Shown: positions 47,986-57,493 of the stretch, piece by piece
Position numbering within the stretch: the stretch's first letter is position 1
How the letters are laid out: each line of letters starts with the position of its first letter
Assembly: GCF_000307165.1 (NCBI RefSeq)
Contig: NC_018704.1
Coordinates: forward strand, 1,054,001-1,118,000
DNA: 64,000 bases
Reading direction: 5' to 3'
Source: Amphibacillus xylanus NBRC 15112
GTDB lineage: Bacteria; Bacillota; Bacilli; Bacillales; Amphibacillaceae
Program-made: the position numbers and the translations under genes
The notes under the pieces: model-generated
What the model was told of the DNA's origin: nothing
The model's database searches: none
The model's input: only the letters and a program-made list of their open reading frames with translations

Positions 47986-47991
47986 TATAAT
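47986..47991 (+). promoter_or_regulatory. -10 element of the pstB-phoU promoter
   Basis: Perfect TATAAT in the sequence CGCTATAATAAAT. No TTGACA-like -35 is present 17 bases upstream, as expected for a promoter activated by PhoP. Confidence 0.6.
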
Positions 47992-48086
47992 AAATACAAT
48001 AGAAGTATTGAGACTTTAAATAATATGAGTACTTCTTCTAAAGAGAGTGTATATGTATTCATATAGTTATAAAAGGGAGTGGAGTC

Positions 48087-48890
48087 ATGCGATATAGTAC
48101 AGCAATGACAAGTCGTACTGATAGACAAGTAACAAAGCCAAAGGTATATGAAACAATTGATTTAAATTTATGGTACCATGAAACTAAAGCATTAAAAAAT
48201 GTAAACTTACCAATTTATGAAAAAGAAGTGACTGCAATAATTGGACCTTCTGGTTGTGGGAAATCAACATTATTAAAAACTCTAAACAGGATGGTTGAAC
48301 TCGTTCCATCTGTTCGTATTTCAGGTAAAGTAGAGTATCGTGGACGTTCAATCTTAGGTAAGGACTTTCAAGTTGAACAATTGCGAACTAAAGTAGGAAT
48401 GGTTTTCCAAAAACCAACACCTTTTCCTAAGTCAATCTATGACAACGTCGCTTACGGTCCGAAAATCCACGGATTAAAAGATAAGAAACAGCTGGATGAA
48501 ATTGTTGAACGTAGTTTAAAAGGTGCAGCAATCTGGGATGAAGTAAAAGATCGCTTAAAAGACTCTGCGCTTGGGCTTTCAGGAGGACAACAACAACGAC
48601 TTTGTATTGCGCGTGCATTAGCCATTGAACCAGATGTAATCTTAATGGATGAGCCAACATCTGCGTTAGATCCTAAATCAACTATTAAAGTTGAGGAATT
48701 AATTAACGAATTAAAAGAAAACTATTCAATTGTAATTGTTACTCATAATATGCAACAAGCAGCACGAATTTCGGACCGTACAGCATTTATGTTGAATGGT
48801 GAATTAATTGAGTATGATGAAACTAATACATTATTTTCTACACCAAGTGATCAAAGAACTGAAGATTATATTACCGGTCGATTCGGTTAA
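48087..48890 (+). CDS. pstB: Phosphate ABC transporter ATP-binding protein PstB
   Basis: ATPase of the high-affinity phosphate importer; 267 residues. Walker [10 protein letters not shown] (about 53-61), signature LSGGQQQR (about 165-172), Walker [14 protein letters not shown] (about 186-198) and H-loop [11 protein letters not shown]. The N-terminal 20 residues are an unusual extension. The PstS, PstC and PstA partners are not in this window. It is followed by phoU and preceded by PhoP-like boxes. Confidence 0.95.
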   Translation: MRYSTAMTSRTDRQVTKPKVYETIDLNLWYHETKALKNVNLPIYEKEVTAIIGPSGCGKSTLLKTLNRMVELVPSVRISGKVEYRGRSILGKDFQVEQLRTKVGMVFQKPTPFPKSIYDNVAYGPKIHGLKDKKQLDEIVERSLKGAAIWDEVKDRLKDSALGLSGGQQQRLCIARALAIEPDVILMDEPTSALDPKSTIKVEELINELKENYSIVIVTHNMQQAARISDRTAFMLNGELIEYDETNTLFSTPSDQRTEDYITGRFG

Positions 48891-48906
48891 TTAGGAGGAA
48901 AATAAA

Positions 48907-49566
48907 ATGGCAATTAGACGACAGTTTGATCTTGAACTAGAAACTTTACAACAAAAGATTGTTGAAATGGCAAAAGCGGCACGTAACCAGCTTGAAAGAG
49001 CGGTAAAATCTATTTATGAATCAGATTTAGAACTAGCTAAAGATGTTATTGAAGCAGATGCTGAAATTGACCAGTTAGATTTGGATATTAACGATTCAGC
49101 CATTTTATTAATAGCAAAACAACAACCAGTAGCTTCTGATTTAAGAAAGTTAATCGTAGCCATTCGAATTGCTACAGATTTGGAGAGAATGGCAGACAAT
49201 GCTAGAAACATTGCCCGTTCTACATTAGCTCTAGGTGAAAATCATGATATTGAAATTGATTTAGCATTAAAAGATATGTGCGAAGTAGCATATGAAATGT
49301 TAGACTTGGCAATTAAAGGTTACAAAGAAGAAGACTATAAATTAGCGAAGCAATTATCTGAATTAGATGATTCGATAGACGATATGTTTGATCAAGTTTT
49401 AGAACGAATGTTAGATTTTTCAGCAAACAACCCGCAAAAAGTTCAACACGTTATGCATATCGCCTATACAGCTCGTTACATCGAGCGCTTTGGTGATCAC
49501 TTAACAAATATTGCTGAAAGTATTCTATATTTGGTTAAAGGTGAAATATTAGATCTCAATGAATGA
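48907..49566 (+). CDS. phoU: Phosphate signalling protein PhoU
   Basis: Regulator that links the Pst transporter to the PhoR kinase and phosphate homeostasis; 219 residues, two three-helix bundles each with the metal-binding (E/D)xxx(D/E) signature (KDVIEADAEIDQLDLDI, about 39-55, and a second at about 140-156). TTAGGAGGAAAA before the start. In an operon with pstB. Confidence 0.95.
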   Translation: MAIRRQFDLELETLQQKIVEMAKAARNQLERAVKSIYESDLELAKDVIEADAEIDQLDLDINDSAILLIAKQQPVASDLRKLIVAIRIATDLERMADNARNIARSTLALGENHDIEIDLALKDMCEVAYEMLDLAIKGYKEEDYKLAKQLSELDDSIDDMFDQVLERMLDFSANNPQKVQHVMHIAYTARYIERFGDHLTNIAESILYLVKGEILDLNE

Positions 49567-49577
49567 GCACTATAATT

Positions 49578-49617
49578 AAAATGGTCTCGCCCGATTAATT
49601 TAGGGTGAGACCATTTT
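49578..49617. terminator. Bidirectional terminator, phoU / amidase
   Basis: AAAATGGTCTCGCCC (49578-49592) pairs with GGGTGAGACCATTTT (49603-49617) with one wobble. It has A/T tracts on both sides for the convergent genes. Confidence 0.92.
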
Positions 49618-49626
49618 AATTTATTA

Positions 49627-50721
49627 TTAATTGTAAAAGTAATTTTCCAACCCGATAATAATACCGCGGCTAATATCATCTTGATAACCAGGTGATTGAA
49701 TCAACATTTCTTCAGATTCATTTGAAAGAAAGCCAAGTTCTAAAAGAAGACTCGGTCGTTTTGAATTGCGCAGAACAAGATAATCGCCTGTTAAAACACC
49801 TCGATCATTTGCCTTTGTTGTTTCAAGTATACCTTGATGAACAAACTCTGCTAGTGCTAAATCGGCTGATTTTCGATAGTAAGTATTTATGCCGTTTGCT
49901 GATGGATATTGTGGCTCACTATTGTAATGAATACTTAGAAAAACATCAGCACCGTGATAATTTGCTAAGATTGCTCTTGGTGTAAGCGCATAATAGTAGT
50001 CATCACTTCTTGTAAGATGAACTTTTGCACCTAGCAATTCTAGTTGATCTTGCAAATGTTTTGCTGTATTTAATGCGAAATTCTTCTCGTAGTTATTATG
50101 AACACTAATCGCTCCAACATCATAGCCACCATGACCAGGATCAATTACTATTACTTTATTTCTTAATGGTGTTTGGTTTAAATTAATTTTTATTTGTTCG
50201 TTAAGTATCCAAGAAGGGATGTAGCCTTCAGTATCTTGAAAATTGACTTTAACCCAGTCATTTGATTGTTCAAGTACTACAACGCTATCGCCCTTTGTTA
50301 AAATTGATAAAATCTCTGATTCAGTTGTTGCCGCTTCTCTTAAATGAAGCTTATCAACAGGAATTTTGAAATCGAATGTAGATGAGATGTTATTTTGGTT
50401 GTTAGTGTCGTCTGATGTAGTATCAGAATTGGAGGGAATTGTGACGGTTTGGTCGTCAGTAATCGTCACATAATCTCGACTTACCCATCCTGTTCCTCCA
50501 TTATAATCAATTGCTACCCACTCATCTGTTTCATCCAGAAAAGTATATTGCTCACCTTGATTGACGTGTCCAATTAGTTCATGAGCTGTACTAGGACCAG
50601 TTCTAACTCGCAACTCGTCAACATCGATAGAAACTACTTTTGCAAAGCTAATAGACTGAGATAAAGTAAGCATGGATATAATGATGAATGTGAAACTTAA
50701 AACTTTAAAGACTCTTTTCAT
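49627..50721 (-). CDS. Secreted N-acetylmuramoyl-L-alanine amidase with two SH3 domains
   Basis: Cell-wall amidase of 364 residues (YrvJ-like). A signal peptide (about 1-27) ends near SFA-K. Two bacterial SH3 domains follow (about 30-90 VDELRVRTGPSTAHELIG, and 115-178 VDKLHLREAATTESEIL). The C-terminal Amidase_3 domain (about 188-360) has zinc ligands in VIDPGHGGYD, NNYEKNFAL and LSIHYNSEP, plus the catalytic Glu in LLLELGFLSN. It occupies the place of yrvJ between dtd and hisS. Confidence 0.93.
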   Translation of the reverse strand: MKRVFKVLSFTFIIISMLTLSQSISFAKVVSIDVDELRVRTGPSTAHELIGHVNQGEQYTFLDETDEWVAIDYNGGTGWVSRDYVTITDDQTVTIPSNSDTTSDDTNNQNNISSTFDFKIPVDKLHLREAATTESEILSILTKGDSVVVLEQSNDWVKVNFQDTEGYIPSWILNEQIKINLNQTPLRNKVIVIDPGHGGYDVGAISVHNNYEKNFALNTAKHLQDQLELLGAKVHLTRSDDYYYALTPRAILANYHGADVFLSIHYNSEPQYPSANGINTYYRKSADLALAEFVHQGILETTKANDRGVLTGDYLVLRNSKRPSLLLELGFLSNESEEMLIQSPGYQDDISRGIIIGLENYFYN

Positions 50722-50871
50722 ATTATGTATAGGTCAATGAATAATTAATTTGACCATGTCTCCTTTCAAAACTTGATATTTTTTTAGTATGTCGAATTAA
50801 TTTCATCGTACCACAAATAATCACTAATTTTAAAGTTAAAAAGAGAAAAGCTTAAGATCTTTAGTTTCAAC

Positions 50872-50900
50872 TTGACATTATTAGCTGTAAACAGTAATAT
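50872..50900 (+). promoter_or_regulatory. Promoter of the hisS-aspS leader
   Basis: TTGACA (50872-50877), a 17-base spacer and TAATAT (50895-50900). It should start the T-box leader transcript near 50907. Confidence 0.8.
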
Positions 50901-50907
50901 TATAAAC

Positions 50908-51170
50908 AATTCAAATAATTTAGGGTTATTAAAATCAATGAAGGAAAAAGTAGTTAAAATATGCGGATTAAGAGAGGAGATCTATTAGCTGAGAGGATCT
51001 CTATCAGGCGTTTTAATGAAAGACGATCTGGAGATGCTTTGTTGAACATAAGTAAGCAAAGCCGTTTACAAGCGTTAATTGTTTAAGTGGGATTAATCAA
51101 CTAATTAATTCAACTAGGGTGGCAACACGGGTATACGCTCGTCCCTTATTTTGGGAGGCGTATTTTTTGT
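50908..51170 (+). promoter_or_regulatory. T-box riboswitch, histidine type, controlling hisS-aspS
   Basis: A 260-base leader with the T-box sequence AGGGTGGCAACACGGG (about 51116-51131), which pairs with uncharged tRNA. An intrinsic terminator follows (about 51131-51166: ATACGC...TCCC / GGGA..GCGTAT and a T run). In Stem I, AGTA (50949-50952) and GAA-CAT-A (51044-51050) look like the loop E motif plus specifier; the specifier would be CAT (51047-51049), a His codon. This fits the first downstream gene, hisS. Outer boundaries are approximate. Confidence 0.88.
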
Positions 51171-51222
51171 TGTCAATTTTTTTATATGTAAATTTAATTG
51201 ATGAAAAATGGAGGAAATGATT

Positions 51223-52488
51223 ATGATTAATTTACCTAGAGGTACTCAGGATATTTTACCTGGGGAATCAGAGAAATGGCAGTACCTTGAACGAAAATTT
51301 ATTGAACTTTGTTCGCTTTACAATTACCAAGAAATTCGCACACCTATCTTTGAACATACAGAGGTCTTTCAACGTGGCGTCGGGGATACGACAGACATCG
51401 TTCAGAAGGAAATGTACACTTTTACTGACCGTGGGGATCGACAACTAACTTTAAGACCGGAAGGAACAGCCTCTGTTGCACGTGCATATGTTCAGCACAA
51501 ATTACATGGACATGTTAAACAACCACAAAAATTGTTCTACCATGGACCGATGTTCCGTTATGAACGTCCACAAGCAGGAAGAATGCGTCAGTTTGTGCAG
51601 TTTGGCGTTGAAGCATTAGGTAGTGCTGATCCAGCTATTGATGCGGAGGTCATTGACTTTGCGATGACGCTGTATCAAAGTGTTGGGTTAAAATCACTGC
51701 GACTTGTTTTAAATACGTTAGGTGATCAACAAAGTAGAGAAGCACATCGTGAGGCACTGATTAACCACTTTACACCGGTTAAAGAAGAATTGTGTTCAGA
51801 TTGCCAAGTTCGTCTAGAGAAAAATCCATTACGCGTGCTTGACTGTAAAAAGGATCGTAATCATGAGTCAATGAAGACAGCACCTAAGATTCTTGATTAT
51901 TTAACAGAAGATTCTAAAGATTATTTTGAACAAGTGAAAAAATATTTAGATGAACTAGGTGTTGAATATGTTGTTGATCCAAATCTAGTTCGTGGATTAG
52001 ATTACTATAACCATACAGCATTTGAAATTATGAGTGAGGCTGAAGGATTTGGCGCGATTACAACACTATCTGGTGGTGGCCGATACAATGGTCTTGTTGA
52101 GGAATTAGATGGACCTGATACACCTGGAATCGGTTTTGCTTTAAGTGTAGAACGATTATTAATGGCACTAGCAGCTGAAGGAATTGAATTACCTGTTGAG
52201 CATGCATTAGATTGTTATATCGTTGCACTTGGTGAAGAAGCCGAGTTAAAAGCAAGTGGTATAATGAAATCATTAAGAATGGCTGATATTAAAGTAGATA
52301 AAGACTTTTTAGGCAAGAAGATGAAAGCACAATTTAAAGCAGCTGACCGAGAAAATGCAAAATTTGTTCTCATTATCGGCGATCATGAATTGGAACAAGG
52401 CATTGTTGAAATTAAAGATATGTCAAATGGTACACAAGAACAAGTTTCATTTGACGCAATTATTAACTATATAAAAGAACGAATATAA
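51223..52488 (+). CDS. hisS: Histidyl-tRNA synthetase
   Basis: Charges tRNA-His; 421 residues, class II. Motif 2 region [19 protein letters not shown] (about 108-126), the histidine-specific [12 protein letters not shown] (about 256-267) and motif 3 [12 protein letters not shown] (about 302-313) are clear, followed by the anticodon-binding domain. ATG 51223 has GGAGGAAA upstream; an in-frame ATG at 51208 overlaps nothing useful and has no such site. Controlled by the T-box leader. Confidence 0.97.
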   Translation: MINLPRGTQDILPGESEKWQYLERKFIELCSLYNYQEIRTPIFEHTEVFQRGVGDTTDIVQKEMYTFTDRGDRQLTLRPEGTASVARAYVQHKLHGHVKQPQKLFYHGPMFRYERPQAGRMRQFVQFGVEALGSADPAIDAEVIDFAMTLYQSVGLKSLRLVLNTLGDQQSREAHREALINHFTPVKEELCSDCQVRLEKNPLRVLDCKKDRNHESMKTAPKILDYLTEDSKDYFEQVKKYLDELGVEYVVDPNLVRGLDYYNHTAFEIMSEAEGFGAITTLSGGGRYNGLVEELDGPDTPGIGFALSVERLLMALAAEGIELPVEHALDCYIVALGEEAELKASGIMKSLRMADIKVDKDFLGKKMKAQFKAADRENAKFVLIIGDHELEQGIVEIKDMSNGTQEQVSFDAIINYIKERI

Positions 52489-52501
52489 GGGGGTAATCCG
52501 T

Positions 52502-54283
52502 ATGATTGAAACACGACATTTAGCAGGAGCATTAACAAAAGCAAATATTGATCAGCATGTTACTTTAAAAGGATGGGTTCAGAAACGACGAGATTTAGGT
52601 GGCTTAATTTTTATTGATTTAAGAGACAGATCAGGCATTGTTCAAGTCGTCTTTAATCCTGCTCTATCTGAAGAGGCGCTAGCAATTGCTGAAACAGTAC
52701 GAAATGAATATGTTTTACAGGTTGAAGGTACAGTTGTTGCTCGTGCTCAAGGAACGATTAATGAAAAAATGAAAACAGGCGAGATTGAAGTTACTGCAGA
52801 TAAAATTTCTATTTTAAACGCATCAAAAACACCACCAATAAATGTGTTTGAAGATAAAGAAATTAGTGAGGATACACGTCTAAAATATCGATATATTGAT
52901 TTAAGACGTGAGTCGATGCAAAAAACGATTAAATTACGTCACAAAACTGCTCAAGTGATTCGTCAATTTTTAAATCAAGAGAGCTTTTTAGAAATGGAAA
53001 CGCCAATGCTGACTAAGAGTACACCAGAGGGGGCACGAGATTATTTAGTGCCAAGTCGTGTACATCCGGGGCATTTTTATGCATTACCACAATCACCACA
53101 ACTATTTAAACAGTTAATCATGGTGGCTGGATTTGAACGTTATTATCAATTTGCTCGTTGTTTCCGTGATGAAGATTTACGCGCAGACAGACAACCAGAA
53201 TTCACTCAAATTGACATTGAGACATCATTTATGACGAGTGACGAAATTATGGAAATGTCAGAACGTATGATGCAGTTAGTTATGAAAGAAATTAAAGGTG
53301 TCGCGCTTCAATTACCATTACCACGAATGACTTATGATGAAGCAATGTCTCGATATGGATCTGATAAGCCGGATACGCGCTTCGGTTTAGAACTCGTTGA
53401 TTTATCAGATCTTGTGAAGGACTCAGATTTCAAAGTCTTCGCAAATGCTGTCATTAATGGCGGTAAGGTAAGTGCAATTAATGTGAAAGGTGAAGCGGCA
53501 TCGTTCTCAAGAAAAGACATTGATAAACTAACTGATTTTGTGAAAATTTATGGCGCTAAAGGCTTAGCTTGGGTTAAAGTTGATGAAAATGGTTTCTCAG
53601 GACCGATTGCTAAGTTCTTTAATGAAGAAGCACAAGCATCAATTAGCGAACGCCTAAACGCATCAGCAGATGACTTACTATTATTTGTCGCTGACCAAAC
53701 ACAAATTGTTTATGATAGTCTTGGTGCATTAAGACAGAAGCTTGGAAAAGACTTAGGCTTAATTGATGAAGAACAGTTTAACTTCCTATGGGTAACAGAT
53801 TGGCCGCTACTTGAATATGACGAAGATAACGGTCGTTATGTTGCAGCACACCATCCATTTACTTTGCCAGTCGCAGAAGATATTGACAGACTGTTAGCAG
53901 AACCAGAGAAGGTTAAAGCATCTGCTTACGACTTAGTTCTGAATGGATTTGAATTAGGTGGAGGATCTTTAAGAATTTATCAGAGAGATCTTCAAGAAAA
54001 GATGTTCAAGGTGTTAGGTTTTTCAGAGGAAGAAGCAAATAGTCAATTTGGCTTTTTACTACAAGCGTTAGAATATGGTACACCACCACATGGTGGAATT
54101 GCCTTAGGATTTGATCGTTTAGTCATGCTCTTAGCTGGTAAGACAAATTTACGTGATACGATACTATTTCCTAAGACAGCTTCTGCTTCAGATCCGCTAA
54201 CAGAGGCGCCAAGTACTGTAAGTCAAAGCCAATTAACGGATTTACATTTATCGGTTTTAGAACCAAAAAATAAACACGAATAA
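52502..54283 (+). CDS. aspS: Aspartyl-tRNA synthetase
   Basis: Charges tRNA-Asp, and in many Bacillota only that tRNA; 593 residues, class II bacterial type. N-terminal OB-fold anticodon domain (about 1-105), catalytic core with [19 protein letters not shown] (about 218-236), the inserted GAD domain (about 290-410) and motif 3 GLDRLV-like [11 protein letters not shown] (about 537). Follows hisS by 13 bases, AGGGGG site. Same operon and T-box. Confidence 0.97.
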   Translation: MIETRHLAGALTKANIDQHVTLKGWVQKRRDLGGLIFIDLRDRSGIVQVVFNPALSEEALAIAETVRNEYVLQVEGTVVARAQGTINEKMKTGEIEVTADKISILNASKTPPINVFEDKEISEDTRLKYRYIDLRRESMQKTIKLRHKTAQVIRQFLNQESFLEMETPMLTKSTPEGARDYLVPSRVHPGHFYALPQSPQLFKQLIMVAGFERYYQFARCFRDEDLRADRQPEFTQIDIETSFMTSDEIMEMSERMMQLVMKEIKGVALQLPLPRMTYDEAMSRYGSDKPDTRFGLELVDLSDLVKDSDFKVFANAVINGGKVSAINVKGEAASFSRKDIDKLTDFVKIYGAKGLAWVKVDENGFSGPIAKFFNEEAQASISERLNASADDLLLFVADQTQIVYDSLGALRQKLGKDLGLIDEEQFNFLWVTDWPLLEYDEDNGRYVAAHHPFTLPVAEDIDRLLAEPEKVKASAYDLVLNGFELGGGSLRIYQRDLQEKMFKVLGFSEEEANSQFGFLLQALEYGTPPHGGIALGFDRLVMLLAGKTNLRDTILFPKTASASDPLTEAPSTVSQSQLTDLHLSVLEPKNKHE

Positions 54284-54365
54284 TAGGTGTAAACCCTTTC
54301 ATAAACCTTGATTCATAAAAAAAGATGTGATAACATAAATGCATAAGTTAAAGATAACTTATGAG

Positions 54366-54545
54366 TTAATCCTGATGTGTTCGTTGAATTTATTATGTTT
54401 TGACCGAACATTATAAATTCGGGAGTCTGACTGTTTCGTTATGGCTTACAAGCCTATTTAGTAGGACGTAAAAAGTAATGAATAAGACACCCACCTGCTT
54501 ACGAGCGGGTTCAAAACTTTTTTTAGGAGACGGCACGATCGGGAT
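54366..54545 (+). ncRNA. ssrS: 6S RNA (BsrA-like)
   Basis: The region between aspS and rsfA, where B. subtilis has 6S-1 RNA (bsrA). It shows family features: AATCCTGATGTGTT near the 5' end, GTCTGACTGTTTC, ACAAGCCTA, the ACACCCACCTG core and GGTTCAAAAC before the closing 3' strand (TTTAGGAGACGG). 6S RNA binds sigma-A RNA polymerase and restrains housekeeping transcription in stationary phase. The exact ends are uncertain by perhaps 10-20 bases. Confidence 0.85.
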
Positions 54546-54568
54546 TAATACATAGATATAAAAAAATT

Positions 54569-54602
54569 ACGCATTCACTCAATTTGGTGAATGCGTTTTT
54601 AT
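54569..54602. terminator. Terminator, 6S RNA region / rsfA
   Basis: CGCATTCAC (54570-54578) pairs with GTGAATGCG (54587-54595), flanked by A and T tracts, so it works in both directions. Confidence 0.85.
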
Positions 54603-54626
54603 GTTTAGAATGTGTTTTTGATTAAG

Positions 54627-55289
54627 TTAACGTGCAACCTGCTCTAAGTTACCGTTTTTGTCCATAACGAATGTAGGCATTTTCGTATCATCATCATCTT
54701 CAAAAACGACCATTTTCCGGGCGCGGTCCATAATTTGCAGAAATGCTTGATAATCTTCTTGAATCGTTTCTACTTGTTTTTCTAATGATTTGACTTGCTT
54801 TTTAAGTTGTTCATTTTCGTTTAGTAGCTCACGATGCTCTGTTTCTAGTTTTTGATAGTTTGCATGTTGTTGATTAGATTGAATGTTTTTATGTTTTAAT
54901 TCAATTAAAAAATTTATTACATGATCTAAATCTAGTAATTGTGTAGAGTTAACTGCTTGCTCAGTTAATGAACTAGTATTCTTGTCATCTCCAACTGATA
55001 CTGTTGGTTGATATAACTGAGCTTGTGATATTTTTTTCTTTTGTGCTAATAGTTGCTTTCGTTTGTTTTCTTTTCGTTGTCGTTTAGCAATATCTACGGC
55101 TTGTTCATAGTTTTGTCTAACTTCGGCATTCCATCTAAATCCACATGCAGCTGATGTTCGATTTAACTTGTCACCAACTTCTTCAAAGGCGTTTAATTGA
55201 GTACTACCTTGTCGGATATGTCGTAAAACCGTTTCAGCTAATAAAAGGTCATCCTCATGTGACCATGCATCTTGTCTAACCTTTGCCAT
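54627..55289 (-). CDS. rsfA: Prespore-specific transcriptional regulator RsfA
   Basis: A 220-residue Myb/SANT-like DNA-binding protein: an N-terminal domain (about 1-60) with QDAWSHEDDLLLAETVLRHI and TSAACGFRWNAEVR, then a basic region and a long coiled coil (about 135-195). In B. subtilis RsfA modulates sigma-F-dependent genes in the forespore. It lies next to rarA and 6S RNA as expected. Confidence 0.9.
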   Translation of the reverse strand: MAKVRQDAWSHEDDLLLAETVLRHIRQGSTQLNAFEEVGDKLNRTSAACGFRWNAEVRQNYEQAVDIAKRQRKENKRKQLLAQKKKISQAQLYQPTVSVGDDKNTSSLTEQAVNSTQLLDLDHVINFLIELKHKNIQSNQQHANYQKLETEHRELLNENEQLKKQVKSLEKQVETIQEDYQAFLQIMDRARKMVVFEDDDDTKMPTFVMDKNGNLEQVAR

Positions 55290-55380
55290 ACTCTCACTCC
55301 TGACTACTATTATTTTATTATTATTTTTTAAAAGATCAGTAGGCTATCTATAAGGAAAGTATGGTCAATGTTTGTTAAAT

Positions 55381-56652
55381 TTATTCATAATTATTAATTT
55401 GATCATATATTTGCTTTAATGCACGTTCAAATTTACCTGTTTCAACTGGTTGATAATACTTTTTATTTCTTAGTGGTTCAGGTAAGTAATCCTGTTTAAC
55501 CCATGCACCTGGATAATCATGAGGATATTTGTAACCAATTCCTCGACCTAACTTACTTGCACCATAATAATGGCTGTCTTTAAGATGTGGTGGAATGTCG
55601 CCAATATCACTATTCCTAACATCATAGATCGCTTGATCAAGAGCTTTATAGGCGGAGTTCGATTTAGGCGATAAACATAATTCAACTAATGCAACAGATA
55701 ATGGAATTCTTGCTTCTGGAAAACCAACACGCTCTGCTGCTTCAATTGCAGCAAGTGTGCGCATACCAGCAGATGGATTAGCTAGCCCAATATCTTCATA
55801 AGCTATGACCGTCATTCTTCTGGCAATACTATCTAAATCCCCAGCTTCAATTAGTCGAGCCAGATAGTGTAATGCTGCGTTAACATCGCTTCCTCTAATT
55901 GATTTTTGAAAAGCAGACAGGACATCGTAATGAGCATCGCCACCTTTATCGTGATTGAAGCTTTTTTTCTGCATACATGCTTCTGCAACAGAAAGATCGA
56001 TGACGATTGTATCATCAGCTGATTTCTTAGTAGAGAAGGCGGCTAATTCTAATCCGTTAAGAGCAGCGCGTAAATCACCACCAGATGCATTAGCGAAATG
56101 CTCAAGAGCCTCATCAGTGATTTTAATCTTCATATTGCCTAATCCTTCATCCTTATCATTAATCGCTCTAGTTAATGCTTCTTGTACCTCTGTTACTGAT
56201 AATTTATTTAGTTCAAATAAATGCACACGACTTCGAATTGCAGGATTAATAGAGTGATATGGATTACTAGTTGTGCAGCCGATTAATGTAATTAGATTAC
56301 TCTCAAGATGTGGTAAAAGAAAATCTTGTTTTGCCTTATCTAAGCGATGAACCTCATCTAAAATAATGACAAGGGAACCGAACATTTTTGCTTCTTCAAC
56401 TGCAATTTCCATATCTTTCTTTTTATCTATGACGGCATTAAGAATTTTATATCTTAAACCGATAGATTTCGCTAACGCGATGGCCATTGAAGTTTTACCT
56501 GTTCCTGGAGGCCCAAATAGAATCATTGAAGCTAATCGTTTTGCACTAACCATCCGTTCAATCATCTTTCCTTCACCGACAAGATGCTTTTGCCCAATAA
56601 TTTCTCCAATATGTTTAGGCCTTAAACGAAAGGCGAGAGGTTGTTTTGCCAT
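55381..56652 (-). CDS. rarA: Replication-associated recombination protein A (AAA+)
   Basis: AAA+ ATPase of the MgsA/WRNIP1 family acting at stalled replication forks; 423 residues. Walker A LFGPPGTGKTSMA (about 45-57), Walker B VIILDEVHRLDK (about 95-106), sensor 1 GCTTSNP, and a C-terminal tetramerisation domain with YPHDYPGAWVKQDYLP. Divergent from cymR. Confidence 0.96.
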   Translation of the reverse strand: MAKQPLAFRLRPKHIGEIIGQKHLVGEGKMIERMVSAKRLASMILFGPPGTGKTSMAIALAKSIGLRYKILNAVIDKKKDMEIAVEEAKMFGSLVIILDEVHRLDKAKQDFLLPHLESNLITLIGCTTSNPYHSINPAIRSRVHLFELNKLSVTEVQEALTRAINDKDEGLGNMKIKITDEALEHFANASGGDLRAALNGLELAAFSTKKSADDTIVIDLSVAEACMQKKSFNHDKGGDAHYDVLSAFQKSIRGSDVNAALHYLARLIEAGDLDSIARRMTVIAYEDIGLANPSAGMRTLAAIEAAERVGFPEARIPLSVALVELCLSPKSNSAYKALDQAIYDVRNSDIGDIPPHLKDSHYYGASKLGRGIGYKYPHDYPGAWVKQDYLPEPLRNKKYYQPVETGKFERALKQIYDQINNYE

Positions 56653-57046
56653 GATGAAAACTCCTTTACTAAAAATTATTGCCGATTAAATATGTAATAA
56701 AAATAATGATATTGTAATAATGGTAACTTCATTTAACGTAGATTTTATCATTGTACAGATATGATAACTACTAAGTTAATTCTTACTAAAGTATATATTT
56801 GTAAGAAATGTCTATTAGATTACGAGTTGGACGTTTGAGTAAGCAGTCTGACTTGACTTTTGAAGGCAAAATCATTTAAAATAACAAACATTTGCTGTTA
56901 TAAATCAGAATAACTTAATTGTCTTTATCGTACGTAGTTTAATCTTGAAATGCAAGTGATAACGAATATTCATGTTATAATGTAATAAGCAGTCGAAAGA
57001 TTGATTTATCTAGGCAATTTTGTTTCAATAAAGGAGCGTTTTTAAC
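56653..57046. other. Intergenic region between divergent rarA and cymR
   Basis: About 390 AT-rich bases. The only clear signal is an extended -10 TGT-TATAAT (56973-56981) before cymR; the -35 is poor. The left part should contain the rarA promoter on the minus strand, which I could not define. Confidence 0.6.
56973..56981 (+). promoter_or_regulatory. Extended -10 promoter of cymR
   Basis: TGT-TATAAT about 65 bases before the cymR start; 17 bases upstream there is only a weak -35. Confidence 0.6.
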
Positions 57047-57466
57047 ATGAAAATATCTACTAAGGGCCGTTATGGTCTTACAATTATGATCGATTTAGCA
57101 AAAAATAAAGAGCAAACTCCGATATCATTAAAAAGTATCGCTAAAAATCATGATTTATCAGAACATTATTTAGAACAACTAGTACCAGCATTGCGAAATG
57201 CCGGTTTAGTAAGAAGTATTAGAGGTGCTTACGGAGGCTATTTATTAGCAAAACCTGCAGATCAAATAACTGCTGGTGATATTATTAGAACTTTAGAAGG
57301 ACCGATAACTCCTGTTGAAGGAATTGAAGATGAAGAACCCGCTCAACAATCATTATGGATAAGAATTCGCGATGCGGTAAAAGATGTACTTGATACGACT
57401 ACTCTAGAAGACTTGTCGAACTATGATGAAGATCACGAGAATGAGCCTTATATGTTTTACATTTAA
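57047..57466 (+). CDS. cymR: Rrf2 family cysteine metabolism repressor CymR
   Basis: Global repressor of cysteine and sulphur genes, acting in complex with CysK; 139 residues. The Rrf2 winged helix is evident (MKISTKGRYGLTIMIDLA, then LSEHYLEQLVPALRNAGLV and IRGAYGGYLLAKP). It has no iron-sulphur cysteines, as expected for CymR rather than IscR. It precedes the desulfurase gene, as in B. subtilis. Confidence 0.95.
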   Translation: MKISTKGRYGLTIMIDLAKNKEQTPISLKSIAKNHDLSEHYLEQLVPALRNAGLVRSIRGAYGGYLLAKPADQITAGDIIRTLEGPITPVEGIEDEEPAQQSLWIRIRDAVKDVLDTTTLEDLSNYDEDHENEPYMFYI

Positions 57467-57493
57467 TTGATCAAGAGAAGGAAGGGACGACAA

